Positions 1-5,378 of a DNA stretch of 7,272 nucleotides are shown here, one piece after another. Within the stretch, counting starts at the first letter, position 1, and every line of letters begins with the position of its first letter. The position numbers and the translations under genes are program-made. The DNA lies in contig JACQEW010000002.1 of assembly GCA_016200365.1 (NCBI GenBank), positions 1 to 7,272 on the forward strand. Direction: 5' to 3'. This DNA comes from Nitrospinota bacterium. Lineage in GTDB: Bacteria > Nitrospinota > Nitrospinia > UBA9942. Under the pieces are notes generated by a model, which did not search any database, was not told the DNA's origin, and was given only the letters and a program-made list of their open reading frames with translations.

Positions 1-356
1 ACGGCTACTATCACATTCTTTGACGATTTCCTTAAAAGTGCTGCCATTTCCCTGTCAGGCTGTGTCAGCCCCTCGGCGCCGTCGGTCAAAAATATAATTA
101 CATCCGCCTCCTCTATTGCCAGTTGTGCCTGCTCCCTAACCTGACTTATTAGGGCATCCAGTTTTACAGGTTCAAAGCCCCCGGTATCTATCAGGGAAAA
201 ATCCTTCTCACCCCAAGAGACATCAGTATAATTTCTATCTCTGGTAACACCAGGGGTATCATCCACAATAGCTATCCGCTTTCTAACTATTCGGTTGAAA
301 AGGGTTGACTTCCCCACATTCGGTCTTCCTACAATTGCTACAACAGGCTTTCGCAT
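1..356 (-). CDS. der: Ribosome-assembly GTPase Der (EngA), N-terminal part
   Basis: Der is a tandem-domain GTPase that acts in the cytoplasm in maturation of the 50S ribosomal subunit. Only the first 118 residues are present; the rest lies beyond the left edge. The first G domain is clear: P-loop GRPNVGKS at residues 10-17, switch I DTPGVTRDR at 33-41 with the Mg-binding Thr38, and the G3 box DTGG at 57-60. A stretch ADVIIFLTDGAEGLT follows, which is characteristic of Der rather than of Era or other GTPases. The ATG at 356-354 is the first start after in-frame stops (TGA TAA) a short way upstream, and the P-loop begins at the usual distance from it. No strong Shine-Dalgarno is visible. The gene lies downstream of the accessory block and is probably transcribed from the gap at 357-686. 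Identity is confident. Confidence 0.96.
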   Translation of the reverse strand, partial: MRKPVVAIVGRPNVGKSTLFNRIVRKRIAIVDDTPGVTRDRNYTDVSWGEKDFSLIDTGGFEPVKLDALISQVREQAQLAIEEADVIIFLTDGAEGLTQPDREMAALLRKSSKNVIVA

Positions 357-686
357 AAATTCATCATAATATGAGTAGCTGATATATACAAGGGTTTATC
401 ATGTGATTAATTGTGTATTTAAGTTGAAATTTTATAAGGAAAGGACACAAAGTTTATTTTTATATGAGGTTCTTTCTAATGCAGCACAAAAAGACTAATT
501 GTCGCTGATTTTCGGTAAGGACATCTGTTTTGTATTATCAGGTGCTACCAATTCATTTATATTCAATGTAGTTTGGGTATTCTTCCGATTTGAAATATAA
601 ACGAACTTTGCTCAGATATGTCTCTCTGATTGAGCCAGAGATTTACTTCCTTTGATAAATTTTGTTACCTTTCAATCAAGACTTAT
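357..686. other. Gene-free gap between der and the UPF0175-like gene
   Basis: These 330 AT-rich bases contain no open frame with a start and a ribosome site. One small hairpin is visible at 623-641 (TCTCTG, 7-base loop, CAGAGA). It lies about 46 bases past the stop of the upstream gene and has no U tract, so it is at best a weak terminator. The promoter of der is expected here; a TATTAT lies about 10 bases before the der start but has no good -35 partner. A toxin partner for the adjacent antitoxin was looked for here and not found. Confidence 0.6.
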
Positions 687-989
687 TTATCTTTTGGCAA
701 CCTTCTTTTCGACCGTAGAAATCGCTTTAAGGGTCTCTTCTGCGCCCGCGCTGCCATGTATCCCTGCATCCCAGAAGAGTTCGAGAGTTTCTCTTGTAGT
801 AATATCGAGTATATCGGCCGCCTCTCTTAAACTAATATCTCCTCTTGCATAACTATCGCTTACATATTTTTCTGCTCCAAGTCGCAGGAACTTTCTTAAT
901 GTGGTAGGCTCATCAATCTTTTCTTTTTTTTCTGCAAATTTTACGACATCCAGTAAGTCCTCTGGTAACCTTAATGCCTTTGCTTTCAT
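687..989 (-). CDS. UPF0175-like antitoxin (orphan)
   Basis: This 100-residue protein has two recognisable parts. Residues 1-40 (ALRLPEDLLDVV, then LRKFLRLGAEKYV) look like a ribbon-helix-helix-type DNA-binding arm. Residues 48-75 (ARGDISLREAADILDITTRE followed by LELFWDAG) match the helix-turn-helix-like core of UPF0175 proteins, which are usually antitoxins of PIN-domain (DUF3368) toxins. The ATG is set by a GGAGGG ribosome site six bases upstream. The gene lies 58 bases after the DUF2283 gene on the same strand, so it could be co-transcribed. No PIN toxin follows it: the next 330 bases are gene-free. It may therefore be an orphan antitoxin or a repressor that has lost its toxin. The family call rests on recalled sequence pattern and is fairly, not fully, sure. 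Confidence 0.75.
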   Translation of the reverse strand: MKAKALRLPEDLLDVVKFAEKKEKIDEPTTLRKFLRLGAEKYVSDSYARGDISLREAADILDITTRETLELFWDAGIHGSAGAEETLKAISTVEKKVAKR

Positions 990-995
990 GATTTA

Positions 996-1001
996 CCCTC
1001 C
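996..1001 (-). promoter_or_regulatory. Ribosome binding site of the UPF0175-like gene
   Basis: GGAGGG read on the minus strand, six bases before the ATG at 989-987. It is one of only two strong Shine-Dalgarno sequences in the window. Both belong to accessory genes, while several core genes lack one. Confidence 0.7.
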
Positions 1002-1047
1002 AGATAAAATTTTGCTATCATATATTCCTCGCTGGTGATAAATGGTT

Positions 1048-1299
1048 TTAACCTGTCCGATGGATTTGATTGTTATACGAGGTCTTTAATTTTAATATTT
1101 TCGCCTGTGTCGTTTCTAATATAGAATCACGAAGAAAAGAACTTGCCTCTAATATCTCTATACCGATTAATTCACCGCTTTCATTTAATTCTGCCGTAAT
1201 ATTCGGACTTAACTCAATACTATCTGTTTCTTTCCCTTCAGAAATAACTATGTGCAAAATATCTTCATCTTCAAAATATGTCATTTTTGTTTTATCCAT
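1048..1299 (-). CDS. DUF2283 family protein, probable antitoxin
   Basis: The product is 83 residues long. The line MTYFEDEDILHIVIS near the N terminus and the motif ELNESGELIGIEILEAS are the hallmark of DUF2283: two beta strands, then a glycine-containing turn and a GIEIL strand. Members are small cytoplasmic proteins that commonly sit beside DUF4258 proteins and are regarded as the antitoxin half of that pair. The ATG at 1299 is chosen over an in-frame TTG at 1314, because a GGGAGG ribosome site lies seven bases before the ATG and covers the bases next to the TTG. The reading frame overlaps the end of the DUF4258 gene by eight bases, which suggests translational coupling. Function is inferred from family and neighbour only. 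Confidence 0.82.
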   Translation of the reverse strand: MDKTKMTYFEDEDILHIVISEGKETDSIELSPNITAELNESGELIGIEILEASSFLRDSILETTQAKILKLKTSYNNQIHRTG

Positions 1300-1579
1300 A
1301 TTTAAACCTCCCAATTTTAAGTCTGAAATTAATTTGCTGGCGTGTAGTTACATGAATTGTAACCGGCGTTATTTTGTTTCCATGCTTCTCATATGGGATC
1401 ATGACCAGTCTGTCATCATGTTTGCCTATCGCAATTAAGCGGTGAGTTGTGGTATCAAAGCACCTTTCTCCAGAATGCCGTAATATATTTTCAATCTTTG
1501 AGAGTCCAAATCCTCTTGATTTTACTCTATACTTCATATAGTTGGTCCATTCAATTGAAAATTCTTCAGGAGATTCCAC
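1292..1579 (-). CDS. DUF4258 family protein, probable toxin partner
   Basis: The product is a protein of about 95 residues that matches the DUF4258 pattern: an N-terminal YMKYRVKSRGFGLSKIENIL segment, then HRLIAIGKHDDRLVMIPYE, and a C-terminal TPVTIHVTTRQQINFRLKIG. The family is thought to share a RelE/BrnT-like fold and often pairs with DUF2283, as here, giving a toxin-first operon with an eight-base overlap. Two GTG starts compete. The one at 1579 has GGAG five bases before it; the one at 1585 overlaps that site and would add two residues, so 1579 is preferred. The gene begins only about 37 bases after the end of the attC-like structure, the short leader expected for an integron cassette. 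Activity is an inference from family. Confidence 0.78.
   Translation of the reverse strand: MESPEEFSIEWTNYMKYRVKSRGFGLSKIENILRHSGERCFDTTTHRLIAIGKHDDRLVMIPYEKHGNKITPVTIHVTTRQQINFRLKIGRFKYG
1307..1312 (-). promoter_or_regulatory. Ribosome binding site that fixes the DUF2283 start
   Basis: GGGAGG on the minus strand, seven bases before the ATG at 1299-1297. It lies inside the 3' end of the DUF4258 gene, consistent with coupled translation. It also rules out the longer TTG-initiated form, whose start codon overlaps this site. Confidence 0.75.
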
Positions 1580-1596
1580 ATCCACTCCAATTTTTT

Positions 1597-1602
1597 AGTA
1601 TA
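1597..1602 (-). promoter_or_regulatory. Possible -10 box for the DUF4258-DUF2283 pair
   Basis: TATACT on the minus strand matches the -10 consensus at five of six positions and lies 18 bases before the preferred GTG start. No TTGACA-like -35 is seen at 16-18 bases; that stretch overlaps the edge of the attC-like structure. Cassette-borne toxin-antitoxin genes usually carry their own promoter, which makes the site plausible but not secure. Confidence 0.28.
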
Positions 1603-1615
1603 TTTTTATTGTACC

Positions 1616-1746
1616 GTATAACGTAGAGTTGAGTGACGAGGCGCATGAAGGATAATCAAATGCAAAATGACAACCTGAACGTGAATAGTAATCATAGCCC
1701 CAAAAGCGTCCTGTGCGCCTCGTTCAACTCCAACGACTTGTTAGCC
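1616..1746 (-). other. Candidate integron attC recombination site
   Basis: The structure is 131 bp long, within the 57-141 bp known for attC sites. On the plus strand the outer boxes are GTATAAC (1616-1622) and GTTAGCC (1740-1746), a complementary TAAC/GTTA pair. After unpaired spacers, GAGTTGA (1626-1632) pairs with TCAACTC (1724-1730). Three extra bases GTG (1633-1635) bulge out of one arm only, then ACGAGGCGCA (1636-1645) pairs perfectly with TGCGCCTCGT (1714-1723). About 60 bases form the variable loop. This R-spacer-L-bulge-L-spacer-R layout is that of attC, not of a terminator, which would have no flanking TAAC/GTTA boxes or bulge. The stop codon of the 415-residue gene lies four bases before GGCTAAC on the minus strand, the usual cassette arrangement, so minus orientation is favoured. 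The bulge being on the other arm argues for plus, so orientation is not settled. Confidence 0.6.
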
Positions 1747-1750
1747 GTTC

Positions 1751-2998
1751 TTAATTTAATTGTTTCAATATGTCCATGATCGAGCGTACAGGTTCCGACA
1801 CATGTTTAGGTAGAATTCTAACTCTACAACCTCCATCGGCTTGTCTCTGCCACACAGACCATATGTGTTCATCTGGCTTATAGTTTGTTTCTCCTAATCT
1901 ATATTTATAACCAACTAATGTTTCAAAATAGCTATTTAAAAGGTTTGCCATAGTCAAATGATATTTATAAAGATTGCCGCTCTTTATTTTTGGGCGGTCA
2001 AGTGTAACTCTTATGTATCGCTTCGTATTATACGACGCCCAATCATGGCCTGCAATTGATCCCTCATTTTTTTGAGCTGAAAGCGTTTGTTCGTTCTTGC
2101 AATTCTGCGGTTGTATTAGAACTTCGTTACCATTAATTCCAAGAGCTTCCTTCAGAGTGATAAGCCACTTATGCAACTGGTCATATTTCTTATCATCCAC
2201 AAATACAATATATTGATGTCTTGTTTCCTTTAAAATATTCTCAGGTATATCTACGTAAACCGGATATAGCATGTCATGAATATATATGTAATTTCTCCGT
2301 CTATCATCCCCTGAAGTCTTCGTTGTTTCTAAAAGCGTTAACTCGCACCACTTTTCGGTTATATCATTTTCATTCACTTCTGTAATGTCAATAGAGATCA
2401 ATGGAAAACCTGACGATTTACAAATAAGGCATTTCAATAGCTCAAATTCATGGTTAAACTCAATCTCAATAGCACCCAGAACAATAGGTTTTTTTAATAT
2501 CTGCGCACCCAGTAGAGCAATGTCCAGCTTATACTCCTTTCCAAAGGGTGTTTGAATAGGATATTCTTGTCGCACATCGATTACATCACTCAATAGATTG
2601 CCTGTGAGTGGGAATTGAGATATTCTGTTGTCAACAAAAGACCACATAGCAGTCCTACCTTCAGCTATCATGCGCTTCAATAAAGCTGTAAGATAATCCT
2701 TAACAAGTTTATGTTTTGCACTCTCACCTTTTTTCTGATCTCGTTCTTCAATTTCGTCAACGATGTTTTTGGAAGAGTAATGTTTAACTGATGATTTTTT
2801 AGGGTAATGTTTGAAGTGGGCACGCCGCCAACGGTTGGTCTTTTTAAATTTTCCCCAATTAACCCAGTAGACTAATTTCTTATCTTCATCTGCAAAGAGA
2901 CCATGCTTCCGCAAATCTGCACGGCTCTTTATTTCTGTAGCTTTTACCTTTTCTGTTAAGAACCCTTGCCAACTATATAATTTTAATGCTTCGTCCAT
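1751..2998 (-). CDS. Uncharacterised protein, CoiA-like / PD-(D/E)XK nuclease-like
   Basis: I do not recognise a named family for this 415-residue protein. Its layout recalls the CoiA-like group. An N-terminal region has a RRAHFKHYPKK motif (residues 58-68, like the pHFaH box of CoiA but without its cysteines). Residues 91-110 form a helix, SAKHKLVKDYLTALLKR. A core follows with Asp159 in YKLDIALL and Glu178/Glu180 in LGAIEIEFNHEF, resembling the D...ExE/ExK active site of PD-(D/E)XK nucleases. Residues 325-415 form a second region rich in aromatic and basic residues. No signal peptide or membrane segment is seen. The ATG is the first start after an in-frame TAA 15 bases upstream and has no ribosome site. 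The gene stands alone between kdsC and the attC-like site and looks like a cassette gene. A nuclease or defence role is inference. Confidence 0.8.
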   Translation of the reverse strand: MDEALKLYSWQGFLTEKVKATEIKSRADLRKHGLFADEDKKLVYWVNWGKFKKTNRWRRAHFKHYPKKSSVKHYSSKNIVDEIEERDQKKGESAKHKLVKDYLTALLKRMIAEGRTAMWSFVDNRISQFPLTGNLLSDVIDVRQEYPIQTPFGKEYKLDIALLGAQILKKPIVLGAIEIEFNHEFELLKCLICKSSGFPLISIDITEVNENDITEKWCELTLLETTKTSGDDRRRNYIYIHDMLYPVYVDIPENILKETRHQYIVFVDDKKYDQLHKWLITLKEALGINGNEVLIQPQNCKNEQTLSAQKNEGSIAGHDWASYNTKRYIRVTLDRPKIKSGNLYKYHLTMANLLNSYFETLVGYKYRLGETNYKPDEHIWSVWQRQADGGCRVRILPKHVSEPVRSIMDILKQLN

Positions 2999-3011
2999 GA
3001 TAGTTTTATAT

Positions 3012-3119
3012 TATTAACAAGTTTTCTCTACTTAACCAAAAAGCATGGCACAAGTCAAGCAAAACAACATTTATATGACATATGAAGTCGTCATAAATAT
3101 AATTTCTAACTCGTTAGCA
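3012..3119 (-). repeat. Weak inverted repeat before the 415-residue gene, possible degenerate attC
   Basis: On the minus strand TAACGAGTT (3116-3108) and AACTTGTTA (3023-3015) are complementary at eight of nine positions, with about 84 bases between. An inner hairpin is formed by GTCATAAAT (3090-3098) and its partner at 3069-3079, with two extra bases in one arm. The left box, GCTAAC then GAGT, is repeated as GCTAAC then AAGT at the attC-like site on the other side of the gene. No convincing inner L-box pairing is present, so this could be chance in AT-rich DNA. Confidence 0.25.
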
Positions 3120-3123
3120 ACGC

Positions 3124-3169
3124 ATATTGAGTAATATCAAGAAATAGGATAAGTATTCATGCTCAATAT
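3124..3169 (-). repeat. Inverted repeat downstream of kdsC
   Basis: ATATTGAG (3124-3131) pairs with CTCAATAT (3162-3169) across a 30-base AT-rich loop. It lies about 30 bases after the kdsC stop codon. It may mark the end of the kdsD-kdsC transcript or the border between core and accessory DNA, but it has no U tract and a long loop, so it is a poor intrinsic terminator. Confidence 0.3.
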
Positions 3170-3199
3170 CCCAAAGAACTAAAGATGTAAAAAGTCCGC

Positions 3200-3718
3200 T
3201 CAATTTCTGACATATTCTCTGTATATCTTCCCCCACAACCCTTTAGCATCCAATATAAACTCGATTGCCTCCCTTATTGCCCCGCGTCCACCGCCACTCT
3301 TTGTAACCATGTCCGCAGCGTCTTTTATGTATGGGAGGGCGTCTGCAACTGCTATAGAAAACCCAACCCGCTTCATAAGAGGGAGGTCAAGGATGTCATC
3401 GCCTATAAATGCAGTATCTTCATCTTTGAGCCCTGTCTTCATGAGTATCGCCTCATAGCTTTTTATCTTGTTCAAAGAATTCTGATAGACAATCTTAATC
3501 CCCAATTCCTTTGCCCGTATATCCACAACCTGCGATTTTCTCCCTGATATTATTGCGGTAATCAATCCTGTTTTATGGGCAAGGACAATCCCCTGTCCAT
3601 CTTTTACATCAAAGATTTTAAGCTCCCTTCCCCTGTCGTCAATAATAATCCTTCCGTCTGTCAGGACACCATCCACATCAAGGATAAGAAGTTTTATTTT
3701 TTTTGCCTTTTTTTTCAC
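3200..3718 (-). CDS. kdsC: 3-deoxy-D-manno-octulosonate-8-phosphate phosphatase
   Basis: KdsC hydrolyses Kdo-8-phosphate to Kdo in the cytoplasm, the step before Kdo is activated for the LPS inner core. The 172-residue length is typical for this capless class of HAD phosphatases, which act as tetramers. Catalytic residues are in place: DVDGVLTDG with nucleophile Asp14 and Asp16, SGRKS at 58-62, and GDDILD at 106-111 for Mg binding. The C-terminal SGGGRGAIRE (141-150) is the family signature that closes the active site. The start is GTG; the protein N terminus (KKKAKKIK) and the DVDG position fit the family. The gene follows kdsD by 32 bases on the same strand, forming a Kdo-supply operon. The start codon itself overlaps a 7-bp tandem repeat and no clear ribosome site is seen, so translation may be weak or coupled to kdsD. 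Confidence 0.95.
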   Translation of the reverse strand: MKKKAKKIKLLILDVDGVLTDGRIIIDDRGRELKIFDVKDGQGIVLAHKTGLITAIISGRKSQVVDIRAKELGIKIVYQNSLNKIKSYEAILMKTGLKDEDTAFIGDDILDLPLMKRVGFSIAVADALPYIKDAADMVTKSGGGRGAIREAIEFILDAKGLWGKIYREYVRN

Positions 3719-3751
3719 TCTTAACTCTTAACTCATAACTCTTAACTTATT
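3717..3751 (-). repeat. 7-bp tandem repeat at the kdsC start codon
   Basis: Read on the plus strand the units are ACTCTTA (3717), ACTCTTA (3724), ACTCATA (3731), ACTCTTA (3738) and a degenerate ACTTATT (3745). The array fills the 32-base gap between kdsD and kdsC, includes two bases of the kdsC GTG start and touches the kdsD stop codon. Three units are identical and the fourth differs by one base. Confidence 0.88.
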
Positions 3752-4713
3752 TACACTACCCCTGCCTTGAGCAAATCATGGAGGTGAATAATGCCTGCAG
3801 GAGAGTTCCTTTCATCAACAATCAACAGAGAAGTGATAGAATGCTGCTCCATAATCTGCAATGCCTTTGCAGCCAGCTCGTTTTTGCCGATTATCTTAGG
3901 ATTACCGGTCATCATCTCCGATGCAGTAATCCCGAATATATCCTTCCTCTTTTCCAGAAGCCTTCTTAAATCGCCGTCCGTGACTATTCCTTTGAGAACG
4001 TCATTTTTATCTACAACGGTTGTAACCCCTAACTTTTTTGAAGATATTTCATAGATTACATCCTTGAACGGTGTGTCTTCCTTCACAACAGGGAGGGCGT
4101 CTCCTTTGTGCATGAGGTCTTCTACTGTAAGCAGCAGGCTTTTGCCGAGACTTCCGCCAGGGTGCAGGATGGCAAAATCCTCTTTTTTAAAGCCCTTCCT
4201 GTCGAGAAGCGCTATGGCAAGGGCATCCCCCATTGCAAGGGAGGCTGTTGTGCTGGCAGTAGGGACAATATCCCACGGACATGCCTCCTCATCAACAGAG
4301 GCATCTAAAACCACATCACTGTTCTTTGCGAGGGTGGAGGCGATATTGCCTGTTATAGCGATGAGCCTTACATTGAATCTTTTTATAACAGGCAGGAGTT
4401 TTAATACCTCCTCTGTCTCTCCGCTGTTAGATAAACAGATAATCACATCGCCTTTTGTTACCATTCCAATGTCGCCGTGAATACCCTCCGCAGGATGGAG
4501 AAACAATGCAGGAGTTCCTATGCTTGACAGGGTGGATGCAATCTTCTTTCCGATTATCCCGGATTTTCCCATTCCGGTAACGACCACCCTGCTGCTGCAT
4601 TTATAAATGAGCTCAACTGCCTGCACAAAGTTTTCATCAATGCGGTCGGCAAGCGATGCGACTGCCTTGCTTTCAATCATCAAAACCCTTTTTGCCTGCT
4701 CTATTAGATTCAT
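3751..4713 (-). CDS. kdsD: D-arabinose-5-phosphate isomerase (KdsD/KpsF family)
   Basis: The enzyme interconverts ribulose-5-phosphate and arabinose-5-phosphate, the first committed step towards Kdo. The 320 residues comprise a SIS domain (about 40-180) and two CBS domains (about 199-255 and 266-318), the standard KdsD layout and close to the usual 320-330 residues. Visible motifs are GMGKSG (47-52), HPAEGIHGD (73-81), SNSGET (95-100) and HPGGSLGK (184-191). The frame stays open upstream to 4785, but the extra 24 residues (including ICVICVICGLI) are only translated palindromic repeat. They would add a false hydrophobic segment, so MNLIEQAKRV at 4713 is chosen. A weak AGG lies about nine bases before it. 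A good promoter at 4885-4936 should drive kdsD and then kdsC. Because kdsC follows, an LPS role is likelier than a capsule (KpsF) or sugar-alcohol (GutQ) role. Confidence 0.94.
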   Translation of the reverse strand: MNLIEQAKRVLMIESKAVASLADRIDENFVQAVELIYKCSSRVVVTGMGKSGIIGKKIASTLSSIGTPALFLHPAEGIHGDIGMVTKGDVIICLSNSGETEEVLKLLPVIKRFNVRLIAITGNIASTLAKNSDVVLDASVDEEACPWDIVPTASTTASLAMGDALAIALLDRKGFKKEDFAILHPGGSLGKSLLLTVEDLMHKGDALPVVKEDTPFKDVIYEISSKKLGVTTVVDKNDVLKGIVTDGDLRRLLEKRKDIFGITASEMMTGNPKIIGKNELAAKALQIMEQHSITSLLIVDERNSPAGIIHLHDLLKAGVV

Positions 4714-4730
4714 GGACAAAAACCTGATTA

Positions 4731-4868
4731 ATCCGCAGATTACGCAGATTACACAGATAAAGAAGAAATTAGAAATCAGAAGCAAGAAGCAAGATTCTTT
4801 CTTGCCTCTTACATCTTGTCTCTTGCATCTTGTTCCATAATCTGTGTTAATCTGCGAAATCTGCGGAT
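4731..4868. repeat. Nested periodic palindrome between dut and kdsD
   Basis: The outer arms at 4731-4758 and 4840-4868 are nearly perfect inverted repeats, built from a 9-bp unit (CGCAGATTA, CGCAGATTA, CACAGAT). Inside them is a second layer with 7-bp period: AGAAGCA, AGAAGCA, AGATTCT on the left (about 4778-4798), and CTTGCCT, CTTACAT, CTTGTCT, CTTGCAT, CTTGTTC on the right (4801-4835). The whole could fold into a long hairpin. It carries no gene. It sits within the predicted 5' leader of kdsD. Confidence 0.88.
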
Positions 4869-4884
4869 ATATAATTTCCTTGAA

Positions 4885-4936
4885 ATATTAGAATTATTTG
4901 CCTTTATTGTCAACACTCGACTTTTTTGACTTTTTT
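4885..4936 (-). promoter_or_regulatory. Strong sigma70-type promoter for kdsD-kdsC
   Basis: On the minus strand a perfect -35 TTGACA (4913-4908) is followed after exactly 17 bases by TAATAT (4890-4885), a four-of-six -10. Just upstream, two copies of AAAAAAGTC (4936-4919) fall at about -41 to -58, where an A-tract UP element contacts the RNA polymerase alpha subunit. The start point would be near 4878, about 165 bases before the kdsD ATG. The promoter begins right after the dut stop codon, so kdsD-kdsC probably form their own unit. Confidence 0.7.
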
Positions 4937-4947
4937 GTGCCAGACCG

Positions 4948-5373
4948 TTATTTCCCCGATGAGCCGAATCCATTAATATTTCTATCAGAATCCTGAATAT
5001 CCGCTTCTATAATTTCCCAATCTGTCAATTGTATAGGAATCAACTGGGCAATCTTATCTCCTGCCTCTACTTTAAAAGGCTCTTTGGAATTATTTCTTAA
5101 AAGAACCTTTATTTCCCCCCTATATCCGTTATCAATCACGCCGGCAGAGGTGTATATCATCTTCATTGCCATTGAAGACCTGTCCTTAATAACTCCACCC
5201 CATCCTTCCGGCAGCTCAACGGAAATCCCTGTTCCGACTGCTGTCTGTTCCGAAGGATTTATAATATGCCTCTCCGCAGCATAAAGGTCGTAACCCAAAT
5301 CCCCGTTATAAGCCCTTGCGGGGAGCTTCGCATGATTATTCAGCCTTCTGACCTTCAACCCCAATTTGTTCAT
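4948..5373 (-). CDS. dut: Deoxyuridine 5'-triphosphate nucleotidohydrolase (dUTPase)
   Basis: Dut cleaves dUTP to dUMP and pyrophosphate, limiting uracil incorporation and feeding thymidylate synthesis. The 141-residue length is typical for the trimeric family. All five motifs are present: I, GDLGYDLYA (24-32); II, KDRSSMA (63-69); III, GVIDNGYRGEIKVLL (78-92), with the catalytic Asp81 and the Tyr84 that discriminates against ribose; IV, AGDKIAQLI (104-112); V, RNINGFGSSGK (131-141), the C-terminal arm that closes over the active site. The ATG at 5373 fits the family N terminus. No Shine-Dalgarno is visible; a perfect TATAAT ends five bases before the ATG, so a leaderless message is possible. 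The gene has no metabolic link to its Kdo and envelope neighbours and lies between two palindromic repeats. Confidence 0.96.
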   Translation of the reverse strand: MNKLGLKVRRLNNHAKLPARAYNGDLGYDLYAAERHIINPSEQTAVGTGISVELPEGWGGVIKDRSSMAMKMIYTSAGVIDNGYRGEIKVLLRNNSKEPFKVEAGDKIAQLIPIQLTDWEIIEADIQDSDRNINGFGSSGK

Positions 5374-5378
5374 GTTAA

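Noticed and set aside
495..611. Protein-like stretch on the minus strand (FVYISNRKNTQTTLNINEL) downstream of the UPF0175-like gene
   Set aside because: It has stops on both sides, no start codon or ribosome site, and fewer than 40 codons. I recognise no family in it; it is not a PIN toxin remnant.
630..852. Plus-strand open frames over the UPF0175-like gene
   Set aside because: They are antisense to a gene with a clear ribosome site and family pattern, and their products match nothing.
1300..1314. Longer DUF2283 form starting with TTG at 1314
   Set aside because: The TTG overlaps the GGGAGG ribosome site that serves the ATG at 1299; the family begins with the MTYFEDED-type strand soon after that ATG.
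1616..1746. The attC-like palindrome as a simple terminator of the 415-residue gene
   Set aside because: The long loop, the TAAC/GTTA outer boxes, the one-sided bulge and the lack of a T run do not fit a terminator, although this alternative is not fully excluded.
4064..4480. Plus-strand open frame of 138 codons inside kdsD
   Set aside because: It is antisense to a well-conserved enzyme gene and has no ribosome site; it arises from kdsD codon bias.
4778..4835. CRISPR-like array from the short repeats
   Set aside because: The units are 7 bp, directly abutting and without spacers; they are simple tandem repeats within a palindrome.
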